Shown piece after piece: positions 1-6,282 of a DNA stretch of 13,068 bases. Every line of letters begins with the position of its first letter. Positions within the stretch are counted from its first letter, which is position 1. The notes beneath the pieces were generated by a model. It was not told the DNA's origin, made no database searches, and worked only from the letters and a program-made list of their open reading frames with translations. The position numbers and the translations under genes are program-made. Origin of the DNA: Erysipelotrichia bacterium (GTDB taxonomy: Bacteria; Bacillota_I; Bacilli_A; Erysipelotrichales; Erysipelotrichaceae); the NCBI GenBank assembly GCA_009916335.1, contig SAAR01000069.1:1-13068 (forward strand). Reading direction: 5' to 3'.

Positions 1-75
1 GTGTTGTATGAAGGAAAAGAACCAATTCAAAGTGCAAAAGATTTAATGGTCAGAGATCTTAAAGCTGAATTTTAA
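1..75 (+). CDS. gpsA: C-terminal fragment of probable NAD(P)-dependent glycerol-3-phosphate dehydrogenase
   Basis: Frame 1 is open from the window edge to a TAA at 73-75, giving 24 residues that end in LMVRDLKAEF. Seen: an LYEGK-x-P start followed by a short helix with a terminal LM-x-RD-x-KAE pattern. Known: GpsA proteins, which reduce dihydroxyacetone phosphate to sn-glycerol-3-phosphate for phospholipid synthesis, end in a similar way (LFEGK...LM-x-R-x-xKAE). In Bacillus subtilis gpsA lies a few genes upstream of spoIVA and the HU gene, which fits the genes that follow here. The stop is one base from the tcdA start, so the two are probably cotranscribed and translationally coupled. The fragment is short, so the call rests on tail pattern plus gene order. 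Confidence 0.62.
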   Translation: MLYEGKEPIQSAKDLMVRDLKAEF

Positions 76-76
76 T

Positions 77-775
77 ATGAATGAATTTTCAAGATTAAAA
101 CTCTTAATTGAAGAGGAACAGTTTACTTCCTTAAACAACGCTCATATTGCAGTGTTTGGCGTTGGTGGAGTAGGTGGGAACTGCATTGAGGCACTAGCTC
201 GCAGTGGGATTGGCTCACTTTCTATTTACGATAACGATTGTGTTAGTATCACTAATATCAATCGACAGGTAGTCGCCTTACATTCGACAATAGATCAACC
301 TAAAGTGATTGTGATGAAACAGCGTTTATTGGATATTAACCCACAAATACAAGTGAATGCATATGAGTTTTTTGTCGATAAAGAAAGTATAAATACGATT
401 GATTTTACACACTTTGATTATATTGTCGATTGCATTGATACCGTAAGTGCCAAATTGTTGTTGATTGAAAAAGCAAAAGAACATCAACTTCCAATCATCA
501 GTTGTATGGGAACAGGTAATAAGTTTGATCCCACTCAGCTAAAAATTATGGACATTGCAAAAACAAAATATTGTCCTTTGGCAAAAGTGATGCGTCATGA
601 ACTAAAAAAACGCCATATTGATAAAGTCAAGGTGTTATCTTCATACGAAAAACCATGTAAGCCAAAAGTAAGTGAAGAAAATACAACCAAAAGAATGGTC
701 CCTGGATCTACTTCCTTTGTACCAAGTGTTGCGGGAATTATTATTGCTAGAGAAGTCATAATGGATCTTATTTAA
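77..775 (+). CDS. tcdA: tRNA threonylcarbamoyladenosine dehydratase (TcdA/YrvM, ThiF/E1-like family)
   Basis: A 232-residue cytoplasmic protein of the ThiF/MoeB/E1 superfamily. TcdA uses ATP to cyclise the t6A modification at tRNA position 37 into ct6A. Seen: a Rossmann nucleotide-binding loop VFGVGGVGG (residues 26-34), the family NRQ signature (62-64) within an ITNINRQ stretch, DCID at 118-121, SCMGTGNKFDPT (142-153) and a C-terminal FVPSVAG. These match the order in B. subtilis YrvM. The length is slightly under the usual 245-270. The DPLAK motif after the DI-x-KT stretch reads CPLAK, a modest deviation. The ATG at 77 follows the gpsA stop by one base and has no strong ribosome binding site, which fits coupling to the upstream gene. 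The distinction from ThiF or MoeB rests on the FVPSVAG tail and the absence of thiamine or molybdenum cofactor genes nearby. Confidence 0.9.
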   Translation: MNEFSRLKLLIEEEQFTSLNNAHIAVFGVGGVGGNCIEALARSGIGSLSIYDNDCVSITNINRQVVALHSTIDQPKVIVMKQRLLDINPQIQVNAYEFFVDKESINTIDFTHFDYIVDCIDTVSAKLLLIEKAKEHQLPIISCMGTGNKFDPTQLKIMDIAKTKYCPLAKVMRHELKKRHIDKVKVLSSYEKPCKPKVSEENTTKRMVPGSTSFVPSVAGIIIAREVIMDLI

Positions 776-821
776 AGAATATGACTTCTTTTATTTTGAA
801 GTGTTTTAAAGGAGGAATCAC

Positions 822-1832
822 ATGAAACGTATTTTATTATTAACAACAGGAGGCACGATTGCTTCTTCTAAAAGTGAGAAAGGATTAATTCCTACCTTAT
901 CAAGTGATGAAATAAAACGCTATTTACATGTTTTCACACAAGATGCCATCATTACAAGTGAAGATATTTTATGTTTAGATAGCTCTAACATTTAACCTGA
1001 AGAATGGCAACTTATGGGCGAGAGAATTAATCAAGCGATTATGAACAAAGAATGCGATGCGATTGTTATGACACATGAGACAGATACAATGGCATACACA
1101 GCAAGTGCCTTATCTTTTATGCTTGCTAATGTATCAATTCCGATTATAATCTGTGGCTCACAATTACCTCTATCACACCCATTAAGTGATGGTATTGATA
1201 ATATTCGCTTAGCTTTTTATGCTGCCTTACATGAACAGTTAAAAGGTGTTTTTATTGCCTTTAATCATAAAGTAATGTTAGGGACACGATGTGTAAAGGT
1301 GAGAACAATGGGATTTGATGCATTTGAAAGTGTAAATATTAAACCAGTAGCCACTTTAGATGCAAGAGGATTAACCATTCATCAAAACTTATTACCACAA
1401 CCAAAAGAAAGTTTCCACTTTTATAAAGATATATGTAAAGATGTTTTCTTATTGAAACTGATTCCAGGAATGAAACCTGAAATTTTAGACATCTTAGCAC
1501 AACAAAATTATCGTGGAATTGTCATTGAAGCGTTTGGGGCAGGGGGAATTCATTTTATTCGTCGTGATCTAATCGCTAAACTAGAAAAAATGGTGGAAAA
1601 AGGGATATGTGTTGTTGTATGTTCACAATGTCTTTATGAAAATAGCGACTTTTCTATTTATGAGAGTGGACAAAAGGTACTAAAGCATGGAGTAATTCAA
1701 GGCTATGATATGACAAGTGAAGCCTGTGTAACAAAACTAATGTGGGCACTTGCACAACACAAAACAATACAAGAGATTACTAAGATATTTGCGACAAGTT
1801 ATGTATTAGAAATTACTATTCCTAAAGAATAA
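822..1832 (+). pseudogene. ansA: Type I (cytoplasmic) L-asparaginase interrupted by one in-frame TAA
   Basis: Read from the ATG at 822, which follows a perfect AAAGGAGG site at 808-815, the frame encodes an asparaginase of about 336 codons, the usual AnsA length (E. coli about 338). The active enzyme hydrolyses asparagine to aspartate and ammonia. Seen: the first catalytic threonine loop TTGGTIAS (residues 8-15), DSSNI, then TAA at 993-995, then PEEW in the same frame. After it come a second catalytic segment reading THETDTM, GSQLPL and a K-containing stretch before GFDAFES. Relatives read DSSN(I/M)-x-PE(E/D)W, so the TAA replaces one residue and is one base from CAA (Gln). The family's HGTDT motif is HETDT here, a second change at a site conserved as glycine. 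The 1014-1832 part could start at an internal ATG but lacks the first active-site loop and has no good ribosome binding site. True pseudogene or sequencing error are both possible. Confidence 0.88.
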
Positions 1833-1839
1833 ATAAAAG

Positions 1840-1883
1840 CTAGTCATAAAAGTGTAGACTCTCTCATACATTACAATGACTAG
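1840..1883 (+). promoter_or_regulatory. 8-bp inverted repeat bracketing the spoIVA promoter and touching its ribosome binding site
   Basis: CTAGTCAT at 1840-1847 is perfectly complementary to ATGACTAG at 1876-1883, with a 28-base interval. The right arm includes the first two bases of the AGGAGG site (1882-1887) of spoIVA. RNA that reads through from ansA could form this hairpin. A transcript starting at the predicted sigma-E promoter would lack the left arm. The regulatory role is inference. Confidence 0.45.
1844..1872 (+). promoter_or_regulatory. Predicted sigma-E-type promoter of spoIVA
   Basis: Seen: TCATAAA at 1844-1850, a 14-base spacer, then CATACATT at 1865-1872. The second element fits the sigma-E -10 pattern CATACA-x-T well. 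The first is a partial match to the -35 pattern (TCATATT-like). Known: spoIVA is transcribed by mother-cell sigma-E in B. subtilis. The position, about 20 bases before the spoIVA start codon, implies a short leader. The call is inferred by pattern only. Confidence 0.65.
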
Positions 1884-1893
1884 GAGGAGATTT

Positions 1894-3372
1894 ATGAATA
1901 CCACAGAAATTTTAAAGGATTTAGGAAAACAAACAGGTGGCGATATATACTTAGGTGTTGTAGGACCCGTACGAGTTGGTAAATCAACATTTATAAAAAA
2001 ATTCATGGAAAAAGCGGTCATTCCTTATGTACATGATGAATACGACAAAGCACGCATGATTGATGAATTGCCACAAGCTGGAGTAGGAAAGACAATAATG
2101 ACAATGGAGCCTAAATTTGTCCCTAATGTTGCAGCACATATTGATTTTGATGATGGATTTAAAGTGAATGTACGCTTGGTTGATTGTGTTGGTTACATCA
2201 TCAGTGAGGCAAAAGGCTACAAAGATGAAGATGGAATTCGCCTTGTAAAAACACCTTGGAGTGAAGAAGCCTTACCTTTTGATGAAGCAGCTAAAATTGG
2301 TACACAGAAAGTGATTCAAGAACATTCTACCATCGGTATTGTTATTACAAGTGATGGAAGTATTACGGATTTAGCTAGGGAAGATTATGTAGAGGCAGAA
2401 GTAGAAGTCATTAATGAATTAAAACAATTGAACAAACCATTTATTGTCATTGTTAATACAAAGGATAAAGGCTCACTGTCATGTAAAGCAGCCGTAGATA
2501 AATTAAAAGAAAAATATGACGTACCTGTGATAGGAGTAGAAATTGAAAAGTTGAATGAAAAGGATATTCATGATATTTTGCGTGAAGCACTGTATGAATT
2601 TCCCCTTTCACAAATCAATATTTTAATGCCTGATTGGATTGCGGTACTGCATGAAGATCATTATATTAAAAAAAGTTTTGCCCAAACAATTACACAAAGT
2701 ATGCAAGAGATTACCAAATTAAAAGAAATTGAAAATATAACAAATATTATTGATCAAAATGAATTTATTGAAAGCAGTAACTTATCATCGATTGATACAG
2801 GTGAGGGAACTGTGAATGTTGAAATATCCCTTGTCAGTGGTTTGTACAATCAAATTCTTAAAGATATTATCGGGGAAGATATTAATGATAAAGCACAATT
2901 GATCAATTTGTTGCAAGATTACAGCAAAGCGAAAAAAGAATATGATGCAATTAGTTCTGCTTTAAAAATGGTAAAACAAACAGGGTATGGCTTTGCTTCT
3001 GCAAGTTTGGACGAGATTTCTTTATCCACTCCTGAAATTATTAAACAAGGAAATCGCTATGGTGTAAAATTAAAAGCTGTCGCTCCAAGTATTCACATGA
3101 TTAAAGTCGATGTTGAATCTTCTTTTGAGCCGATCATTGGTTCAAAAGAACAAAGCGAAGAACTAATCCATTACTTGTTGCGTGAAGATGGGGAAGATGC
3201 ATCTGCCATTTGGGATTCCGATATATTTGGTCGTAAGTTGAGCGATTTAATTAAAGATGGGTTAAATGCAAAATTATCAATGATTCCAGAAGCAGCTAGA
3301 GTTCGATTGCAAGATATCTTGGAAAAGTTAGTAAATAAAGGGAAGGGAAATGTTATAGCAATTGTACTTTAA
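1894..3372 (+). CDS. spoIVA: Stage IV sporulation protein A, spore coat basement ATPase
   Basis: A 492-residue protein, exactly the length of B. subtilis SpoIVA. SpoIVA polymerises on the outer forespore membrane using ATP and anchors the coat. Seen: Walker A GPVRVGKST with Lys at residue 30, the sensor region GKTIMTMEPKF (Thr70 kept, residue 71 is Met where B. subtilis has Thr), Walker B RLVDCVGY with Asp97, then VIQEHSTIGIVIT, a middle domain with EYDAISSALKMVKQTGYG, the strongly conserved KAVAPSIHMIKVDVES, SDIFGR, and a C-terminal IAIVL. The start at 1894 is chosen because AGGAGGA (1882-1888) lies six bases before it. An in-frame ATG at 1876 lies before and runs through that site, so it would be a poor start. 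Downstream is hup, as in Bacillus. Presence of this gene is diagnostic of an endospore-forming ancestry. Confidence 0.97.
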   Translation: MNTTEILKDLGKQTGGDIYLGVVGPVRVGKSTFIKKFMEKAVIPYVHDEYDKARMIDELPQAGVGKTIMTMEPKFVPNVAAHIDFDDGFKVNVRLVDCVGYIISEAKGYKDEDGIRLVKTPWSEEALPFDEAAKIGTQKVIQEHSTIGIVITSDGSITDLAREDYVEAEVEVINELKQLNKPFIVIVNTKDKGSLSCKAAVDKLKEKYDVPVIGVEIEKLNEKDIHDILREALYEFPLSQINILMPDWIAVLHEDHYIKKSFAQTITQSMQEITKLKEIENITNIIDQNEFIESSNLSSIDTGEGTVNVEISLVSGLYNQILKDIIGEDINDKAQLINLLQDYSKAKKEYDAISSALKMVKQTGYGFASASLDEISLSTPEIIKQGNRYGVKLKAVAPSIHMIKVDVESSFEPIIGSKEQSEELIHYLLREDGEDASAIWDSDIFGRKLSDLIKDGLNAKLSMIPEAARVRLQDILEKLVNKGKGNVIAIVL

Positions 3373-3384
3373 TAAAAAACGATT

Positions 3385-3406
3385 ATAAAAATAAGTTGAT
3401 TTTTAT
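3385..3406 (+). repeat. AT-only inverted repeat in the spoIVA-hup gap
   Basis: ATAAAAAT at 3385-3392 pairs perfectly with ATTTTTAT at 3399-3406 around the six-base loop AAGTTG, and the stem can extend by two more A-T pairs on the outside. It could act as a weak terminator for spoIVA or as an operator-like site overlapping the hup promoter. The stem contains no G-C pair, so its stability is low. Confidence 0.35.
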
Positions 3407-3424
3407 AAATAAAAATGATACGAT
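3396..3424 (+). promoter_or_regulatory. Possible sigma-A promoter of hup
   Basis: TTGATT at 3396-3401 and TACGAT at 3419-3424 are separated by 17 bases, each matching the consensus at four of six positions. The first transcribed bases would lie about 15-20 bases before the strong AGGAGG site (3438-3443). HU genes normally have their own strong vegetative promoter, which supports the placement. The match itself is moderate, and an alternative -10 is GATAAT at 3422-3427. Confidence 0.4.
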
Positions 3425-3450
3425 AATGCTATGAATTAGGAGGTCAATTT

Positions 3451-3732
3451 ATGACAACAATTAATAAAAAAAGTTTAGTTGAAGCTATCGTTCAAGAATT
3501 AGGAATTACTAAGAAAGATGCGACAGTTGCTGTTGATACAGTATTCGACACAATTGCTAACACTTTAGCTGAAGGTGGTAAAGCTGACATTTCAGGTTTT
3601 GGTAAATTTGAAATTACTGAAAGAGCTGCTCGTACTGGAATTAACCCAGCTACTAAAGAAAAAATTCAGATTGCTGCTTCTAAAAGCCCTAAATTTAAAG
3701 CTGCTAAAGCTTTAAAAGATGCTGTTAAATAA
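3451..3732 (+). CDS. hup: DNA-binding protein HU
   Basis: A 93-residue histone-like protein that bends and compacts DNA as a dimer in the nucleoid. Seen: the N-terminal helical part (NKKSLVEAIVQELGITKKDA), the core GGKADISGFGKFEI, the DNA-binding arm with the HU/IHF signature R-x-x-RTGINPATKEKI, and a basic tail SPKFKAAKALKDAVK. The length fits the 90-95 of the family. AGGAGG lies seven bases before the ATG. The position immediately after spoIVA is the same as that of hbs in B. subtilis, and a hairpin follows the stop, so it is probably transcribed alone from its own promoter. Codon choice is visibly biased (GCT, GGT, AAA repeats), as expected for a very highly expressed gene. Confidence 0.97.
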   Translation: MTTINKKSLVEAIVQELGITKKDATVAVDTVFDTIANTLAEGGKADISGFGKFEITERAARTGINPATKEKIQIAASKSPKFKAAKALKDAVK

Positions 3733-3745
3733 TTAACTTAAAATG

Positions 3746-3779
3746 AAAAGAAAAAGGTATTTGCTTTTTTCTTTTTTTA
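3746..3779 (+). terminator. Intrinsic terminator of hup
   Basis: AAAAGAAAAAG at 3746-3756 can pair with the run CTTTTTTCTTTTT starting at 3764, around a seven-base loop, with one bulged T and an uninterrupted T tract at 3772-3778. It lies 14 bases after the hup stop. The stem is A-T rich but long. Confidence 0.6.
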
Positions 3780-3808
3780 TGATTTCATTACTATCATAAT
3801 AGGGAAAA

Positions 3809-3825
3809 CACTTAAAACTTAAGTG
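3809..3825. repeat. Near-palindrome CACTTAA-AAC-TTAAGTG
   Basis: Seven-base arms (3809-3815 and 3819-3825) are perfect inverted repeats around three bases, in the gap between the hup terminator and the yugP promoter. There is no T tract, so it does not look like a terminator. It has the shape of a regulator operator, but no regulator is identified. The remainder of this 217-base gap holds only AT-rich sequence and the yugP promoter. Confidence 0.35.
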
Positions 3826-3909
3826 AAATTATAAAATATCTCTTTAATAAGCATATATTTGTATTTAATTTTGTGAAATGAAGTGATTTACTGTATTTTT
3901 TTAGAAACG

Positions 3910-3918
3910 TGCTATAAT
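3910..3918 (+). promoter_or_regulatory. Extended -10 promoter element of yugP
   Basis: TGCTATAAT is a perfect extended -10 (TG-N-TATAAT) about 30 bases before the yugP start codon. A -35 is poor: TTTACT at 3887-3892 has a 20-base spacer. An extended -10 can work without a good -35. Confidence 0.55.
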
Positions 3919-3949
3919 TTTAAATATATTGGAATGAAAGGTGATTTGT

Positions 3950-4621
3950 ATGTATCTTTTATTATTTATTATTCCTATTTTGTTTGTCATAATGGCTCAA
4001 ACATTGGTGAATTCTTCTTATTCTAAATATTTAAATATGCTTTCTAAAAAAGGGTATTCTGGAGAGATGGTTGCAAGAATCTTACTAGAACGCAAGCGAT
4101 TAGATGAGGTTGATGTTAGTTTAAGTGATAGAGGGCGAATGTCTGATTATTACGATCCTCGTTTAAAAAGTGTACGCTTAAGCAACGATGTATATTATGG
4201 CAACTCTATTTCATCTGTTGCTATTGCGGCACATGAAGTAGGGCATGCTTTACAAGATGCTGACAATTATGGCTTTTTAAGTGTTCGCAATAGAATGCTT
4301 CCTTATGTTAGCTTTGCAAGTCAATTCGGTTGGATTTCCATTATCTTTGGGATTTTATTCACAGCCTCTAGCTTTATCAATTTAGGAATTATCATGCTTA
4401 TTGTAATGGCTTTATTTCAAATTATTACTTTACCGATTGAATTAAATGCATCTAATAGGGCATTGCGAATGTTGTGTGAAAATAATATTATTGTCGATGA
4501 GGAACAAGAGGCTGTTGAAAATATGCTAAGAGCCGCTGCTTTTACTTATATTGCTTCCTTAGTATCATCAATTGCTTACATATTACGATTAATATTAATT
4601 TCTAATCGTAGATCAAATTAA
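3950..4621 (+). CDS. yugP: YugP-type membrane neutral zinc metallopeptidase
   Basis: A 223-residue membrane protein of the YugP zinc-peptidase family (Zn_peptidase_2). The physiological substrate is unknown to me. Seen: an N-terminal hydrophobic helix (residues 2-20), the zinc-binding HEVGH at 95-99 inside SSVAIAAHEVGHALQ, a conserved YDP-x-x-K-x-VRLS segment before it, two further hydrophobic segments at about 120-160, a conserved LPIELNASNRAL that probably supplies the third metal ligand, and a C-terminal hydrophobic stretch. The length is typical for the family (about 220-230). The ATG at 3950 is chosen because AAAGGTGA (3936-3943) lies seven bases upstream. A GTG at 3941 falls inside that site. 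It stands alone between its own promoter and a strong terminator, so the context says nothing about its role. Confidence 0.88.
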   Translation: MYLLLFIIPILFVIMAQTLVNSSYSKYLNMLSKKGYSGEMVARILLERKRLDEVDVSLSDRGRMSDYYDPRLKSVRLSNDVYYGNSISSVAIAAHEVGHALQDADNYGFLSVRNRMLPYVSFASQFGWISIIFGILFTASSFINLGIIMLIVMALFQIITLPIELNASNRALRMLCENNIIVDEEQEAVENMLRAAAFTYIASLVSSIAYILRLILISNRRSN

Positions 4622-4660
4622 AAAAGTTAACTGAACAAATGAATGCTCAGTTAACTTTTT
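4621..4660. terminator. Bidirectional terminator between yugP and lysC
   Basis: A perfect 14-bp inverted repeat (AAAAAGTTAACTGA at 4621-4634, its complement at 4647-4660) surrounds a 12-base loop. It has T tracts on both strands and sits exactly between the convergent stop codons of yugP and lysC. Form and position are both typical of a shared terminator. Confidence 0.9.
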
Positions 4661-5860
4661 TTATAATTCAAATGCTTGTGCTAACACTTCAACAGCTTTC
4701 AGCTTATCTTCTTCTTTAATTGTTAAAGAAATAGAAATTTCACTTGAAGTGATTTGATAGTAAGTAATGTTATGTTTATTTAGTGTAGAAAGCACTTTTG
4801 CAGCAATACCACTATGAGTAGAAATACCAACTCCGACAATTGACAATTTAACAAAACCTAACATACGTTTAATTTCATATGTACCATCTAATTCATCAAC
4901 ATGTGCTAAAATCATATCAGATTGTTGTTCGTTACAATAAAAGGTAAAATTCACATTCCCGTTGTCATTTAATTGCTGAGAAATAGTATCTAAATTAATG
5001 TTTAATCGAGCAATCATTGCAAATAAATTATTTAGAAATTTCCCATCATTAGGAAGGTTACTTACACGCATGATTGCGTAATCTTCTTTTAAACTGATGC
5101 CTGTAATTGACATATCTTCTAAATGTTTTGTTGTTTCCATTATGTATGTCCCCTTTGCCTTATCTTTTTCCAATGCCTTACCTAAAAACAGTTTCACTTG
5201 ATACTTACTAGCTAATTCAACACTTCTTGTTTCTAACACGCCAGAACCTAGACAAGCCATTTGCATCATTTCGTTATAAGTGATTTCTTTTAATCGTTTT
5301 GCTTTTGTATAAATGCGTGGATCTATCGTATAAACGCCGTTTACATCAGTATAGATATGACAATCCCAACCAAATTTTGCAGCTAATGCAACCGCTGTTG
5401 TATCAGAACCACCTCGTCCAAGTGTCGTGATTTCACCTTTTTCCGTAGCCCCTTGAAAGCCAGCGACAACAACAACTTTACCATCTGCTAAATGTTTATT
5501 TAGATTAGTAATATCTATATCTTTAATGCGTGCATGTGCATGGTGTGAACTTGTAATAAAACCACATTGATAACCTGTTAAAGAGATAGCAGGAACGCCT
5601 AAAGCATCAATTGCCATTGCTAGTAGGGTAATCGTTCTTTGTTCTCCTGTGGACAGTAAAGAATCCATTTCACGTTTATTATTTTCATTACCAATAGATT
5701 TAGCCATTTCAATTAATTTATTCGTTGTTTTGCCCATAGCACTTGCCACAACAACAATATTATGACCTTGCTTTTTCATGTTGGCAACATGATTTGCAAT
5801 TGCTTTGATTTTATCTATATCGCCAACACTTGTACCACCATATTTTTCAACTATATTCAT
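4661..5860 (-). CDS. lysC: Aspartate kinase, monofunctional
   Basis: A 399-residue cytoplasmic enzyme that phosphorylates aspartate, the first step toward lysine, diaminopimelate, threonine and methionine. Seen: the N-terminal KYGGTSVG (residues 6-13), VVVASAMGKTTN, a GEQ segment, the GFQGATEKGEITTLGRGGSD substrate/ATP region, DVNGVYT-x-DPR, then two C-terminal ACT domains (starting near ITGISLKEDYAIMRV and LSIVGVGISTHSG) that usually give end-product feedback control. Length and layout match single-function aspartokinases of Bacillota; no homoserine dehydrogenase part is fused. It is transcribed alone: a hairpin lies directly after its stop and a 422-base gap lies before it. I looked for a lysine riboswitch in that gap and found none that I can support. 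The ribosome binding site is weak (GGGGTT). Confidence 0.95.
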   Translation of the reverse strand: MNIVEKYGGTSVGDIDKIKAIANHVANMKKQGHNIVVVASAMGKTTNKLIEMAKSIGNENNKREMDSLLSTGEQRTITLLAMAIDALGVPAISLTGYQCGFITSSHHAHARIKDIDITNLNKHLADGKVVVVAGFQGATEKGEITTLGRGGSDTTAVALAAKFGWDCHIYTDVNGVYTIDPRIYTKAKRLKEITYNEMMQMACLGSGVLETRSVELASKYQVKLFLGKALEKDKAKGTYIMETTKHLEDMSITGISLKEDYAIMRVSNLPNDGKFLNNLFAMIARLNINLDTISQQLNDNGNVNFTFYCNEQQSDMILAHVDELDGTYEIKRMLGFVKLSIVGVGISTHSGIAAKVLSTLNKHNITYYQITSSEISISLTIKEEDKLKAVEVLAQAFEL

Positions 5861-5895
5861 TTTTTAACCCCATTTACTTTTATTCGTACTTAACA

Positions 5896-5924
5896 ATTAT
5901 ATTATAGTTTTTTAGAATAAACAA
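5896..5924 (-). promoter_or_regulatory. Possible lysC promoter
   Basis: On the minus strand TTGTTT (5924-5919) and TATAAT (5901-5896) are separated by 17 bases and lie about 35 bases before the lysC start. The -10 is perfect and the -35 is weak (three of six). A second overlapping TATAAT (5906-5901) is also present. Confidence 0.45.
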
Positions 5925-6124
5925 TTTTTATTTAAAAGAATATGAAATATAGGTAGGGAGGGGAAACATAGAAATTATGAATACAATAAAGATAGGATTG
6001 ATGAATACACATAATCAAGATTAAACTCTTAAAAAACAATGATAGATGATTGTGATAATGGATATTATTTGTATATCTATTTATATATTTGAGGAAATAA
6101 CTTTCTTGTTTTATCATCTATATA

Positions 6125-6156
6125 GCAAAATAAAAAAGCAATTGTGTTTTTTTTGC
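6125..6156 (-). terminator. Weak candidate terminator of the deoB transcript
   Basis: On the minus strand a GCAA...TTGC stem is followed directly by TTTTTTATTTT, and GCAAAA at 6125-6130 can also pair with TTTTGC at 6151-6156. It lies about 125 bases after the deoB stop. The stems are short and A-T rich, so this is tentative. It is the only U-tract structure seen between deoB and lysC. Confidence 0.35.
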
Positions 6157-6282
6157 AGTCAAAGAAACTACCTGGTAAGTGGGTAGTGGTATCAGGGACA
6201 AAATAAGTATGACTTTACTTCTGTTAAGCAATGTGTCTAAATACAACCTACTTCGCATAATAAATATTATGTAACAAAATGA

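Larger units (their letters stand above)
5861..6282. other. 422-base gene-free stretch between deoB and lysC
   Basis: It is very AT-rich and holds no protein-coding frame that I can defend on either strand. The lysC-proximal end carries a candidate lysC promoter and a purine-rich run at 5951-5966. At 6125-6156 there is an A/T inverted repeat. At 6167-6196 there are two competing hairpins, and at 6256-6271 a perfect palindrome CATAATA-AA-TATTATG, 11 bases from the deoB stop. The higher-GC part at 6157-6255 stands out from the rest and could be an RNA element, a 3' untranslated region of deoB or a decayed gene remnant. I recognise no known family. Confidence 0.5.

Noticed and set aside
774..791. 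AAAGAA/TTCTTT hairpin between tcdA and ansA as a terminator
   Set aside because: Six A-T rich pairs overlapping the tcdA stop and only a broken T tract; too weak to call.
1014..1832. A functional 272-residue asparaginase starting at an internal ATG
   Set aside because: It lacks the first catalytic threonine loop (TTGGTIAS) and has no ribosome binding site; the upstream frame continues the family sequence directly.
1876..1893. Longer spoIVA start at the in-frame ATG at 1876
   Set aside because: The added codons run through the AGGAGG site itself and have no site of their own; the start at 1894 gives the exact family length.
5977..6024. Plus-strand 15-codon frame after a GGGAGGGG run
   Set aside because: The purine run is 13 bases or more from the ATG, there is no clear promoter, and so short a frame is expected by chance.
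5932..6117. 61-codon minus-strand frame in the deoB-lysC gap
   Set aside because: Tyr/Ile/Phe/His-rich composition from AT-rich DNA, no ribosome binding site, no recognisable homology.
5861..6282. Lysine riboswitch (L box) upstream of lysC
   Set aside because: I looked for the conserved AGAGG-TGC, loop-E AGTA and GGAGCG/GCCGAAG-like blocks on the minus strand and did not find them in the right order, nor a convincing expression-platform terminator near lysC.
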